A stretch of DNA of 64,000 nt from Cyanobacteria bacterium GSL.Bin1 (lineage in GTDB: Bacteria > Cyanobacteriota > Cyanobacteriia > Cyanobacteriales > Rubidibacteraceae), in the NCBI GenBank assembly GCA_009909085.1, contig JAAANX010000044.1, forward strand, positions 1 through 64,000, in the 5' to 3' direction. Below are positions 52,358 through 61,473 of this stretch, piece by piece (the first letter of the stretch is position 1; every line of letters begins with the position of its first letter). Under the pieces are notes generated by a model. It made no database searches and had not been told where the DNA came from. It saw only the letters and a program-made list of their open reading frames with translations. A program made the translations under genes and the position numbers.

Positions 52358-54466
52358 ATGCAAACTAAAGCAAATTTTCTATTATCAAAATTTATGAAAA
52401 ATGATACCTCTGCGGTTGATCCCCAAGAGTGGGATGCGGGTTATAGAACCCAATTTCTCTCTCAGATCACGGCAGTGTTTGCCAATGGGACGGTTAACCT
52501 GCGACTAGTGGTTTATTTACCGCGAGGAGAGCACAATCCAGAGGTATTTGCAGTGGAAGTCAAGGCAACGCAACATTGGCAACCTTTGCATCCCCCCGAT
52601 CACGAACATCCCTATTGGTGGTTAGAATTAGAAGGCATTGCGGAAGGGACACAATTGCAATTTCGCTATCAAAAATCAGGAGAAAACTGGCAAACCCTTG
52701 CTCCCTTGAGCGATCTTGCCAGTCGCCATGAGAAAATTTATGTTCCAGCCTTACGCCACAACTGGCAACATGATCCCCCAGCCATTGCTCAGGGTCGCGT
52801 TTTAATGGAAACTACCCTGGAAGGGTTACTCGCAGGGTATAAAGCGGGAAAATATGCCCCGAATAATAAAAAAGAAGATCTCGCCAATGAATCTCTTGCC
52901 AAACGGATTCTTAAAACGGATATTCCCGGTAGTTTAGGCGAACTGGGGATTGATGAAATTATGGTTCCAGTGGGGGCATCAGTTGCAGATCGCAGTCATC
53001 TCAATCCCAAATATAACTACCTCACCTACAACTTTGTTGATTTAGATTGGCAAATTGGTACCCCCCAAGAATTTAAGCAGCTAGTCGATACCTTCTACGG
53101 TGAGCAAATCCACATTATCCCTGATTTAATCTTTGCTCATCAAGTCCGGAAGCCCTTTCCCGGCTCGATGGATCAAGTAGAAGGATTAGATACCGGATTC
53201 GTGGATCATGATGCGTATTTGTTCCGGGACTACGGGACTTGGATGCTGAATCTTGCGATTCCTGAAATTCGGCAGATGCTCATCGAGAAGATTGTGAGCT
53301 TCATTAAAAAATATCGCCTGAAAGTGATTCGGATTGATTACATTGATGGTCTGATTCTGCAATATTGCCAGCGCGACCATAATTATGCCGAGGACTTTTT
53401 GCGGGAATTAAAAGCAGAAATGAGACACGCGTGCCCGGAAGTGATCATGTTGGGTGAAACGTTTGAAGTCTCTCAAAATGAAGTGGTGCAAGACTTTATT
53501 GATGTTTTTTATGCGCCGATGGGCTTTTCCATTGTCGAGGAATTGTATAAACCAGTCGGGAAACGGGAACATCATTTGGCTCCCAATATCGGCTTAATTG
53601 CCGATCATGTGCGAAATGTGGTGCAATCGCAACGTCCAGAAGCGGTTTATGCTCAACTGCATGATGAAACGTGGTATTGTCCCCATATTATGGCCGGTCG
53701 TCCTCATGTCAATTGGGCGTATGGGGGTCATCCAGCGCAATTGGCAAAAAATCAAGGGAATGAGTTAGTCGAAATGGGAGCTTTAGATGCCCATCATTTA
53801 CTTGATTATGTCCGGCGCACAGTGCGTAATGCGGAAACGCTGACGATGTTTATTGCGAAGTCGCGTTATATGTTTACGCCTGGGGTGGATGCCCTGAGTT
53901 TAGGGGCTTTGGATGATGAAAATCAGTGGAAAGTGCAATGGGAAGGGGCTTCGATCACGCAACTAGAAACCTGGCAAGCAACGGGATTATCCAGTCGCGC
54001 TATCTATCATTTCCACGAGCAACACCGCAACGATATGATCCAGTTACGGAATATTTTCCGTCGCTACACCAAACTGAATGTGAATACCGGTGAATCCCTT
54101 GTCTTCCCAGAACTGAATCATTGTAACGGGATGGCATCTCTGATTAGTATCTTCCGCCGTAGCCATTACCGTAAAGATGATTCCCTGCTCATTGTTTTTA
54201 ATCTCGGCACCCAAACCTTTGAAGGGGAACACACTTATGAGTTGCCAATTCCTGAAGGCTTTAGCGGTCGCTGGGAAGTTTTATTTGATGGTGAAGCATT
54301 GAGCCCGGTCGCGCAACCTCATTTAGGAGAGTTCCAAACCAGTGCTGCTTACTCACCAGGAACTCTAATTAATACCACTCAAGGCGAATATTCTAATGTC
54401 GCGCAAGTGATTCCGGTAAAAATTGGTGCCAGAAGCATTGTTGTTCTCAAGTATCGGGAAGATTAG
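52358..54466 (+). CDS. GH13 alpha-amylase-like enzyme, divergent from the other GH13 gene
   Basis: The 702-residue protein has an N-terminal CBM-like beta domain (about 15-130) and a GH13 barrel. The barrel has Asp327 in RIDYIDG, acid Glu367 in LGETFEV and Asp436 in LHDETWYC, which is a variant of the usual third motif. The C-terminal beta domain ends near residue 702. No signal peptide is visible. ATG at 52358 is preferred to a TTG six codons earlier. With the other GH13 enzyme, the pullulanase and the GH15-like protein it forms a glucan cluster. Specific activity (amylase, amylosucrase-like or other) cannot be told. Confidence 0.88.
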   Translation: MQTKANFLLSKFMKNDTSAVDPQEWDAGYRTQFLSQITAVFANGTVNLRLVVYLPRGEHNPEVFAVEVKATQHWQPLHPPDHEHPYWWLELEGIAEGTQLQFRYQKSGENWQTLAPLSDLASRHEKIYVPALRHNWQHDPPAIAQGRVLMETTLEGLLAGYKAGKYAPNNKKEDLANESLAKRILKTDIPGSLGELGIDEIMVPVGASVADRSHLNPKYNYLTYNFVDLDWQIGTPQEFKQLVDTFYGEQIHIIPDLIFAHQVRKPFPGSMDQVEGLDTGFVDHDAYLFRDYGTWMLNLAIPEIRQMLIEKIVSFIKKYRLKVIRIDYIDGLILQYCQRDHNYAEDFLRELKAEMRHACPEVIMLGETFEVSQNEVVQDFIDVFYAPMGFSIVEELYKPVGKREHHLAPNIGLIADHVRNVVQSQRPEAVYAQLHDETWYCPHIMAGRPHVNWAYGGHPAQLAKNQGNELVEMGALDAHHLLDYVRRTVRNAETLTMFIAKSRYMFTPGVDALSLGALDDENQWKVQWEGASITQLETWQATGLSSRAIYHFHEQHRNDMIQLRNIFRRYTKLNVNTGESLVFPELNHCNGMASLISIFRRSHYRKDDSLLIVFNLGTQTFEGEHTYELPIPEGFSGRWEVLFDGEALSPVAQPHLGEFQTSAAYSPGTLINTTQGEYSNVAQVIPVKIGARSIVVLKYRED

Positions 54467-54549
54467 AATTCCAAAATAAATGTAGGGGGACAATCGCTCA
54501 CCCCTACTCCCAGTTATTTAGTATCGATGATCAATCAGTCGTAGTCGGC

Positions 54550-54750
54550 TTAGCTATAGGAAGCACCACTCCGGTCATAGGAAGCACGAAAGCTGGGATG
54601 GGGTTTCCCTTGAATATGACCCCAATATTTTGCGCTATCCACATCCATGCCGATTTCTGATGCCGCTCGTCCTAACATCGATTGTTGACGATTTTTAATC
54701 ATCCTATGGTGACGCATCATAAGAGCGCGAGCTTGTTGTTCTGCAGACAT
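54550..54750 (-). CDS. Small protein with strong ribosome site, unknown function
   Basis: The 66-residue basic protein starts MSAEQQARALMMRHHRMIK, with AGGAGGTTTACC just before the ATG. The rest has GRAASEIGMDVDSAKYWGH and an ASYDRSGASYS tail with a short internal repeat. The ribosome site is among the strongest in the window, so the gene is probably well expressed. No family or function was recognised. An inverted repeat sits in its 5' untranslated region. Confidence 0.75.
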   Translation of the reverse strand: MSAEQQARALMMRHHRMIKNRQQSMLGRAASEIGMDVDSAKYWGHIQGKPHPSFRASYDRSGASYS

Positions 54751-55062
54751 GGTAAACCTCCTTTAAATTCGTTTAATTAGCGAATGAAATGTAATGTATT
54801 TTTTGTTCTTCAATCACTATAACACAGAATTCTGTATCCAATGTTACGAAAATGCCCTGAACAATATAAAGATTTGTTAAAAATGACCCATTCATGAAGA
54901 TTAAGAATCAGTAGGATGCAATCTGAGACTTGTTTTGACCGGATTGTACTGGAGAAAAACACTTAGAGATAACACTCGACTCAAATTTTGTTGCCTACTC
55001 TGACCGTTGCTCAGATTGGTATGCTAAATACACTGTAGATTAAGGAAAGTTAAAGCATTATT
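54751..55062. other. 312 bp divergent promoter region before gcvT
   Basis: No gene was found. It holds the inverted repeat and ribosome site of the small gene on one side and the promoter of gcvT on the other. The sequence is AT-rich, without HIP1, and has no structure recognised as a glycine riboswitch, although gcvT follows. Confidence 0.65.
54767..54785. promoter_or_regulatory. Inverted repeat just upstream of the small gene
   Basis: ATTCG (54767-54771) and CGAAT (54781-54785) frame a nine-base AT-rich centre, only 4-5 bases before the ribosome site of the small gene. It may be an operator or a hairpin that affects translation. Confidence 0.35.
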
Positions 55063-56178
55063 GTGACAACGACATCCAATCAAACGGCACAGACTCCGCT
55101 CTATGATTTAATTGTCCAGCAACAAGCTCGCATGACCGAGTTTGCTGGCTGGGAAATGCCCGTTCAGTTTTCCGGGTTAAAGCCAGAACACACCGCGGTT
55201 CGTGAAGCCGTCGGAATGTTTGATATTTCCCACATGGGTCGGTTTTTACTCTCAGGGGAAAACCTCAGAGAACAACTCCAATTTCTGGTTCCCTCTGATC
55301 TGTCTCGGTTAAGGGCTGGCGAATCCCAATACACTGTCTTACTTAATCCTCAAGGCGGGATTATTGACGACTTTATCTTTTATTACCAAGGCAGCGATCG
55401 CGCCGTTGCCATTGTCAATGCTGCGACCAAAGAGAAAGATAAAACCTGGCTACTCGAACAACTCAAGGATACTTCGGTGCAACTGAATGATATCTCTCAA
55501 GAGCAGATTCTACTGGCGGTACAGGGACCCAAAGCACTTGCTACTCTTGATCCCCTGGTAAAAGGAGAGATTACCTCCCTCAAAGCCTTTGGTCACACAG
55601 AAGTGTCAATTTTTGGAGAAACGGCATTTGTGTCTCGCACCGGCTATACCGGTGAAGATGGGGTAGAAATGATGCTTCCCATTGCTGCTGGGCGCAAACT
55701 ATGGACCACTTTACTGGAAAAAGGCGTTACCCCTTGTGGTTTAGGCGCACGGGATACCTTACGATTAGAAGCAGCGTTATCCCTCTATAGTCAAGACATT
55801 GATGACACCACCACTCCTTTAGAAGCCGGACTAGGTTGGTTAGTTCATCTGGGGAGTAAAGGGGAGTTTATGGGGCGAGAGGTTCTTGCCAAGCAAAAAG
55901 CGGAAGGAGTTAACCGACGCTTAGTGGGGCTAGAAATGCAAGGACGAGGCATTGCTCGCCATGATTATCCGATTTTATGTGAAGGGAAGGAAGTGGGAAT
56001 CGTCACCAGTGGTACCTTGTCACCGACGCTCGGTAAAGCCATTGCTCTCGGTTATGTCCCGAAATCTCTCGCCAAAGTCGGACAACCCTTAGAAGTAGCC
56101 ATTCGCGGCAAAAAATACCCTGCCCAAGTCGTGAAAAAACCGTTCTATCGGAGTAATAATCCCCCACCGAAGGGATAA
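55063..56178 (+). CDS. gcvT: Glycine cleavage system T protein (aminomethyltransferase)
   Basis: GcvT is the tetrahydrofolate-dependent aminomethyltransferase of the glycine cleavage complex, important in photorespiration. The 371-residue protein has the family start TPLYDLIVQQQARMTEFAGWEMPVQF, FDISHMGR, GFTEVS-like GYTGEDGVEMM and the C-terminal LGKAIALGYV block. Start is GTG at 55063. It has the usual length, no signal peptide, and stands alone: gcvH and gcvP are not in the window. Its stop directly abuts the stop of the convergent phosphatase gene. Confidence 0.97.
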   Translation: MTTTSNQTAQTPLYDLIVQQQARMTEFAGWEMPVQFSGLKPEHTAVREAVGMFDISHMGRFLLSGENLREQLQFLVPSDLSRLRAGESQYTVLLNPQGGIIDDFIFYYQGSDRAVAIVNAATKEKDKTWLLEQLKDTSVQLNDISQEQILLAVQGPKALATLDPLVKGEITSLKAFGHTEVSIFGETAFVSRTGYTGEDGVEMMLPIAAGRKLWTTLLEKGVTPCGLGARDTLRLEAALSLYSQDIDDTTTPLEAGLGWLVHLGSKGEFMGREVLAKQKAEGVNRRLVGLEMQGRGIARHDYPILCEGKEVGIVTSGTLSPTLGKAIALGYVPKSLAKVGQPLEVAIRGKKYPAQVVKKPFYRSNNPPPKG

Positions 56179-56655
56179 TTAAAAGTTAGCTTTCTCGGCA
56201 GAAGAGAGGGCGAGAAATTGGTACATTACTGCAATTTGTGCCGGATCAGGATGGGCATTCGCATGTCTGTCCTGAACATGCGCGATCGCATCGGCTAAAG
56301 AAATTCCTTTTATCGTAGCAATATAGGCAGCGCAAACCGAAGGAGAGCGCCCCACTCCCGCTAAACAGTGAACATAAGTCACATGATTTTTTTGTTGCCA
56401 CCGCAATAAAATCGCACAGGCTTGTTGGAAATGTTTGATGTCTGGAATTCCTCCCTTTGCCCCATCTGGGATCGGCACATTTTTCCAAACAAATTGATTA
56501 TGAATTGCTTGCGGAATTTTCACTTCTCTAGGCATTGTTAAAGATAAGACAGAAGTGATCCCAATTCGCCTCAGGTAAGCAATAGCATAATCTGATTGAG
56601 GGAGCGAACCAACAGCCAGCCGATCAGGAATAATCCAAGAAAACCAATTAGACAT
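56179..56655 (-). CDS. Dual-specificity-type protein phosphatase
   Basis: The 158-residue protein has the CX5R phosphatase signature HCLAGVGRS, with a general acid Asp probably in the PDGAKGG loop. It would dephosphorylate Ser/Thr or Tyr of proteins, or possibly a phospholipid or RNA. ATG at 56655 (MSNWFSWIIPDRLAVG) is preferred to an ATG eight codons earlier. The gene meets gcvT with no bases between stops. A protein kinase partner is not adjacent, but the window contains a large Ser/Thr kinase at 18466. Confidence 0.88.
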   Translation of the reverse strand: MSNWFSWIIPDRLAVGSLPQSDYAIAYLRRIGITSVLSLTMPREVKIPQAIHNQFVWKNVPIPDGAKGGIPDIKHFQQACAILLRWQQKNHVTYVHCLAGVGRSPSVCAAYIATIKGISLADAIAHVQDRHANAHPDPAQIAVMYQFLALSSAEKANF

Positions 56656-56765
56656 TAGCATCAGTTTGGGTCTAACCACATTATGTTTTAGGATAGCAAG
56701 AATAAGCAGAAACCGTTATTCTTCTTGTTAACTCTGATAATCAACGAGAAATAATGATTGAACCT

Positions 56766-57755
56766 TTAACCCATTGCCCGTTTTATGATGTTTAGGAACA
56801 TTACTTCCCACACCAGACGGGGTTGAACATAGTTTAAAAGTAGTTTGCGAGTGCTTTCTAATTGCTCTAATCTGGAGCGTATCGTCAAGGGAGAGGTTCC
56901 TTGGAGAGCATTGTTCCAATACCATTGTTGAAGATACTGAACCAGCCAGATTTGTGTTTTGAAATCAAGGGTTTGTGCAATCTCTTTTGCTAGAGTGAGA
57001 GCAAGTTGAATCTGTGCTAGGGAAGCGTTTTCTTGATGATTAAGGAGAGTTTTGAGTTGTTCTAAGAGCCTTGAAGGAAGGCTGTTTAAGTGTTCGGTTG
57101 CGATCATGGCTTCCCCTGGACTTCCTTGCGCGATCGCGAGAATGGTGTCTTGTTCAACAATGTCATGATAATTCGTTTGGACTAACACTTGTTTCAGTTC
57201 CGCTTTCGCCAGACGAGAAAAAGGAATCCGTTGACAACGGGAAACTAAGGTGGGTAGCAAAGCATCTGCACTGGGGGCAATTAAAATAATCGTTGCTTGT
57301 CCTGGTTCTTCCAAGGTTTTCAGCAAGGCATTTGCTGCAGCTTCCGCCATAGTTTGTGCTTCATTAATAATTACAACTGCGCGCGACGCTTCAAGAGGTG
57401 GACGCGATAGAAATTGAGCAATTTCGCGAATTTGTTCGACCCGGATTTGCGGCGGGGCTTTCCGTTTCAATCCTTCTGCTTTGGCTTGGGCTTCTGTCAG
57501 GAGTTTCCCTTGTTGGAGATAAGTCGGTTCAACCAAGAGTAAATCAGGGTGATTTTGCTGGTTGACTTTACGGCGAACTAAAGATTCTGCTTGTTTTCCC
57601 GTTAGGATTAACGTGCTAAACTCAAGAGCAGCCAAATAGCGTCCCACCCCTTCAGGACCGCTAAATAAATACGCTGGGGCAATCCGTTGACAGGAAATCG
57701 CACGGGTTAATAATTCCACTGCTTGCTCTTGGCCAATTAAGTGAGAAAATGTCAT
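56766..57755 (-). CDS. holB: DNA polymerase III delta-prime subunit
   Basis: HolB is part of the clamp loader that opens the beta clamp around DNA. The 329-residue protein starts FSHLIGQEQAVELLTRAI, with a degenerate P-loop GPEGVGRYLAAL as in delta-prime, NEAQTMAEAAANALLKTLEEP, and the SRC motif in LVSRCQRIPF. Length and order are typical for cyanobacteria. It is monocistronic and divergent from rfbC. Confidence 0.92.
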   Translation of the reverse strand: MTFSHLIGQEQAVELLTRAISCQRIAPAYLFSGPEGVGRYLAALEFSTLILTGKQAESLVRRKVNQQNHPDLLLVEPTYLQQGKLLTEAQAKAEGLKRKAPPQIRVEQIREIAQFLSRPPLEASRAVVIINEAQTMAEAAANALLKTLEEPGQATIILIAPSADALLPTLVSRCQRIPFSRLAKAELKQVLVQTNYHDIVEQDTILAIAQGSPGEAMIATEHLNSLPSRLLEQLKTLLNHQENASLAQIQLALTLAKEIAQTLDFKTQIWLVQYLQQWYWNNALQGTSPLTIRSRLEQLESTRKLLLNYVQPRLVWEVMFLNIIKRAMG

Positions 57756-57878
57756 GAGAGTGAACAGTGATCGGTTCGATGTTTTGAATGTATCGGAAGG
57801 AGAACATTTTCACAACTAAGCCAGCGAAGCTTGAGATTCCCTTAAAGAGAAATTGCTGATGGAATTGAGTGTAAAGAG

Positions 57879-58424
57879 ATGGATGTTATTGAGACTAAAA
57901 TTCCAGATATTTTAATAATTAAACCAAAGGTATTTGGTGATGAGCGCGGCTTTTTTCTAGAAAGCTTCAATCAAAAAAAGTTTCAGGAAAAAACTGGAAT
58001 GAATACGCATTTTGTCCAAGATAATCACTCCCGTTCTCAACAAAATGTCTTGCGAGGACTCCATTATCAAATTAAGCAACCACAAGGGAAATTAGTACGA
58101 GTAATTATCGGTGAAATTTTAGATGTTGCAGTTGATATTCGTCGCCACTCTCCTACTTTTGGGGAATGGGTCAGTTGCCGTTTAAGTGCTAGTAATAAAC
58201 AACAATTATGGGTGCCGGGTGGCTTTGCCCACGGCTTTTATGTCTTATCTGAAGTTGCTGAAGTTTTATATAAAACCACTGATTACTATGCGCCAGAACA
58301 GGAAAGATGTATTATTTGGAATGATCCCGAGCTGAAAATTAATTGGGAAAATCCCACAGAACCCATTTTGTCCGCGAAAGACCAAGCTGGACAATACCTA
58401 AAAGAGGCAGACCTCTATGACTAA
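57879..58424 (+). CDS. rfbC: dTDP-4-dehydrorhamnose 3,5-epimerase
   Basis: This cupin enzyme makes the third step of dTDP-L-rhamnose synthesis. The 181-residue protein has His62 in LRGLHYQ, KLVRVIIGEILDVAVDIR, and GFAHGFYVLSE, the usual active-site parts. It starts the run rfbC-rfbD-rfbA, overlapping rfbD by 8 bases. A weak purine-rich ribosome site (AAAGAG) precedes the ATG. Confidence 0.97.
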   Translation: MDVIETKIPDILIIKPKVFGDERGFFLESFNQKKFQEKTGMNTHFVQDNHSRSQQNVLRGLHYQIKQPQGKLVRVIIGEILDVAVDIRRHSPTFGEWVSCRLSASNKQQLWVPGGFAHGFYVLSEVAEVLYKTTDYYAPEQERCIIWNDPELKINWENPTEPILSAKDQAGQYLKEADLYD

Positions 58425-59301
58425 AATTCTCTTAACTGGAAAAAACGGGCAATTGGGTCAAGAGTTGGAACTCTTACTCACTCAAATTGGCGAAGTAATT
58501 GCTTTGGGAAAAGAAGAACTCGACTTAAGCAACGGCAACCAAATTCGAGACTGTATTGATCATTATCAACCGGATTTAATTGTGAATGCGGGGGCTTATA
58601 CATCTGTTGATCAAGCAGAAACCGAATCAGAAATCGCTTATGCCATTAACGCTGATGCACCGGCAATCTTAGCAGAAAGTGCAGAAAAAATTGGCGTCAG
58701 ACTCCTTCATCTTTCCACAGATTATGTCTTTGACGGTCAAAAACATAAACCTTATACAGAAACCGATGAACCGAATCCTCTCGGCGTTTATGGTCAATCA
58801 AAACTGGCTGGAGAACAGGGGGTTCAAAAAAATTGTAGTAATTATATTATTTTGCGGACGGCTTGGGTTTATGGGGCATATGGAAATGGGAACTTTGTGA
58901 AAACAATGTTGCGTCTAGGAAAAGAAAGAGAAGAATTAAAAGTCGTTTCCGATCAAATTGGGACGCCAACTTGGACGAATGATATTGCAAAAGCCATCGT
59001 CGGATTAATAATGAAGTTACCAACTTCTCCCCTGCAAGAAATTTATCACTTTACCAATAGTGGTGTCGCGAGTTGGTATGATTTTGCCATTGCAATTTTT
59101 GAGGAAGCAAAAGTTTTACATTTTCCCTTAAAGGTCCATCGTGTTTCTCCCATTACTACTCTTGAATATCCAACACCAGCCAAACGTCCTGCATACTCCG
59201 TTTTATCCGGAGAAAAAATTAGTCAAATTTTAGGAGCACGTCCACCCCAGTGGCGCATTAGTCTTAGAGAAATGTTAACCCAACTGTCGATTCAAAAATG
59301 A
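58417..59301 (+). CDS. rfbD: dTDP-4-dehydrorhamnose reductase
   Basis: RfbD reduces the 4-keto group to give dTDP-L-rhamnose with NAD(P)H. The 294-residue protein has Rossmann motif GKNGQLGQELE (8-18), STDYVFDG (100-107) and catalytic Tyr125-x3-Lys129 in YGQSKLAGE. It overlaps rfbC by 8 bp and rfbA by 4 bp. Rhamnose would go into the cell envelope or exopolysaccharide. Confidence 0.97.
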   Translation: MTKILLTGKNGQLGQELELLLTQIGEVIALGKEELDLSNGNQIRDCIDHYQPDLIVNAGAYTSVDQAETESEIAYAINADAPAILAESAEKIGVRLLHLSTDYVFDGQKHKPYTETDEPNPLGVYGQSKLAGEQGVQKNCSNYIILRTAWVYGAYGNGNFVKTMLRLGKEREELKVVSDQIGTPTWTNDIAKAIVGLIMKLPTSPLQEIYHFTNSGVASWYDFAIAIFEEAKVLHFPLKVHRVSPITTLEYPTPAKRPAYSVLSGEKISQILGARPPQWRISLREMLTQLSIQK

Positions 59302-60371
59302 AAGCATTAATTCTTTCGGGCGGTAAAGGAACCCGACTGCGCCCTCTTACCTATACCGGGGCAAAACAACTGGTTCCTGTTGCTAATAAACCCATTTTAT
59401 GGTACGGAATAGAGGCAATTGTTCAAGCGGGAATTACTGATATTGGCATTATTATTAGCCCGGAAACCGGTCAAGAAATTAAAGAAAAAACGGGCGATGG
59501 CAGTCAGTTTGGGGCAACAATTACTTACATTACTCAAAATAAACCGGCCGGGTTAGCCCATGCGGTGAAGATTGCTCAACCATTTTTAGGGGATTCACCT
59601 TTTATCATGTATTTGGGGGATAATTTAGTTGAGGCAGATTTAACAACTTTTTTAAACGAGTTTAAACAAAAAGACCAAGATTCTTTAATTTTACTCTGTC
59701 CGGTTTCTAATCCCAGTGCATTTGGGGTAGCAAACGTTGATCGCGAAGGAAAGGTTTTACAGTTAGTGGAAAAACCCAAAGATCCACCTTCTAATTTAGC
59801 CTTGGTTGGGATTTACTTTTTCAATCATACGGTTCACAGCGCGATCGCACAAATTGAACCCTCAGCCCGAGGAGAATTAGAAATCACCGATGCCATTCAA
59901 TGGTTAATTGATCAGCAAAAAAAAGTCGCTTCTCGTCAACTGCAAGGGTGGTGGTTAGATACCGGAAAAAAAGACGATTTGTTAGAAGCGAACCGGATTA
60001 TTCTCGATACCTGTCTGGATATTGAAGTGTTAGGAGAAATTGATGAGCACTCCCAAATTATTGGACGGGTAAAAATTGGAAAAGGGACTAAAATTAAAAA
60101 TTCAACCATTCGAGGACCGGTAATTATTGGCGAAAATTGTCTATTGGAAAACTGTTTTATTGGCCCTTATAGTAGCATCGCCGATGAAACTACTTTAATT
60201 GAAGCGGATTTAGAACATAGTGTAATTTTAAGACAAGCGAAAGTCCTCAATATTCATCAACGCATTGTCGATAGTTTAATTGGAGAACGAGTGGAATTAA
60301 AAATTGCACCCAAACGCCCAAAAGCCATGCGTTTTCTGATTGGGGATGACTCACAAATTGAGTTAACTTGA
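59298..60371 (+). CDS. rfbA: Glucose-1-phosphate thymidylyltransferase, long form
   Basis: RfbA joins glucose-1-phosphate and dTTP to make dTDP-glucose, the first step of dTDP-rhamnose synthesis. The 357-residue protein has the nucleotidyltransferase signature GGKGTRLRPLT (8-18) and a C-terminal left-handed beta-helix (about 250-330, hexapeptide-like IGRVKIGKGTKIKNSTI). The longer form is related to antibiotic-pathway enzymes such as StrD. The second enzyme, rfbB, is not adjacent and must be elsewhere. It is convergent with the M41-like gene one base away. Confidence 0.95.
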   Translation: MKALILSGGKGTRLRPLTYTGAKQLVPVANKPILWYGIEAIVQAGITDIGIIISPETGQEIKEKTGDGSQFGATITYITQNKPAGLAHAVKIAQPFLGDSPFIMYLGDNLVEADLTTFLNEFKQKDQDSLILLCPVSNPSAFGVANVDREGKVLQLVEKPKDPPSNLALVGIYFFNHTVHSAIAQIEPSARGELEITDAIQWLIDQQKKVASRQLQGWWLDTGKKDDLLEANRIILDTCLDIEVLGEIDEHSQIIGRVKIGKGTKIKNSTIRGPVIIGENCLLENCFIGPYSSIADETTLIEADLEHSVILRQAKVLNIHQRIVDSLIGERVELKIAPKRPKAMRFLIGDDSQIELT

Positions 60372-60372
60372 G

Positions 60373-61050
60373 CTAAACATGATCTTGAATCATTTGTTCG
60401 CAGGTTTCCACAGAAGCTCGTTCCCGCATGACGTTTACTAAAGCATGATACGCTTCTTGGTTACGTTCAATCAAAGATTTTGCTTGCAGTTTTGCCCACT
60501 CTTCTTTTTGTTGACGTTGATTTTGCGGATAACCGAAACCGAAGTCAGCGAGAACCGATTGTAATTGCGCGCGATCGTCTCCTCCCCCTTCGGCGTTACC
60601 ATATTGTAAGGTTTCTGCTGCCATCCCGGCACACCAAACGGTGCAAAAGCGATCGAGCATCAAATTGACTTGATTAGGCTGTGTTCCGGCTTGTTCTAAG
60701 GCAGTGGTATCAAACTGTACGCCTCCTTTCCCAGGTTGCTTGCGACGGAAGGCTTCCCAAGCAGTTAGGCTGTACCCTTGAATGGGAATCCCCAGAAAAT
60801 AAGCGGTGAGAAAGTGACCGGCTTCATGATATAAAACTCTTTCTCGTTGTTCTGCAGTAGAAAATAAGTCCAGAAATAAGGTTACGCCGCGATTTTCCCA
60901 GGCTAACGTATCAAACGTGAGTAGTCCCATCACGGCAAAAGTGGTTCCCGCAGGGAGAATAATGGGAATATTTAAAATGGGAGACAGTAGTGCAAACATC
61001 GTCATGGCAAAAATGCCAATTGCAATTAAATTGAGACTAATTGGTTGCAT
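60373..61050 (-). CDS. Membrane M41-like metallopeptidase without an AAA domain
   Basis: The 225-residue protein has two N-terminal membrane segments (about 5-25 and 28-45) and a peptidase domain with HEAGH (75-79), the zinc motif of FtsH proteases. A later GGGDDRAQL stretch could supply the third ligand. The AAA ATPase domain of FtsH is missing, so it would not unfold proteins itself. Short FtsH-peptidase relatives exist in cyanobacteria and plastids; substrates are unknown. The domain order TM-TM-M41 is intact, so this is not a broken ftsH. Confidence 0.85.
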   Translation of the reverse strand: MQPISLNLIAIGIFAMTMFALLSPILNIPIILPAGTTFAVMGLLTFDTLAWENRGVTLFLDLFSTAEQRERVLYHEAGHFLTAYFLGIPIQGYSLTAWEAFRRKQPGKGGVQFDTTALEQAGTQPNQVNLMLDRFCTVWCAGMAAETLQYGNAEGGGDDRAQLQSVLADFGFGYPQNQRQQKEEWAKLQAKSLIERNQEAYHALVNVMRERASVETCEQMIQDHV

Positions 61051-61266
61051 CAGGAAAAACGAATAATTAATAATTATGTAATAGCAAATTGGGACAGATA
61101 AATTAAGTCAATGGGAAGAGTAAAAGACAAGGGAGAAGTTTTAAGCAATAGCGAATCAGCATTGTAGATGTAGCAGCGATTAATCAATTTCATATAAAAT
61201 AGAAATAATTATCTTGTCCAATAAACTTGATTGATCGGCTCATTGAAACTTGGGAGACACTCAACT

Positions 61267-61473
61267 ATGAATTACACTATTGAAATTGAACAAGAAGAAG
61301 ATGGAAGAATTATTGCAGAAGTCATTGAGTTACCGGGTGTATTAGCTTACGGAAAAACAAAAGAAGAAGCAGTTCATAAAGTACAGGCTCTAGCTTTGTA
61401 TGTTATTGCAGATCGATTAGAACATGAGGAAGAAACTTCGCAACTATTAAATCTTTCTTTTGTTGCAGCATGA
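61267..61473 (+). CDS. hicB: HicB-type antitoxin
   Basis: The 68-residue protein has the HicB strand pattern MNYTIEIEQEEDGRIIAEV and LPGVLAYGKTKEEAVHKVQALAL. It lacks a C-terminal DNA-binding domain, so autoregulation may need another route. ATG at 61267 follows GGGAGA about 11 bases upstream; TATAAAAT near 61195-61202 could be the -10 box. HicA follows with a four-base overlap. Confidence 0.9.
   Translation: MNYTIEIEQEEDGRIIAEVIELPGVLAYGKTKEEAVHKVQALALYVIADRLEHEEETSQLLNLSFVAA

Noticed and set aside
54751-55062. Glycine riboswitch before gcvT
   Set aside because: No recognisable aptamer core was seen, and the region is AT-rich.
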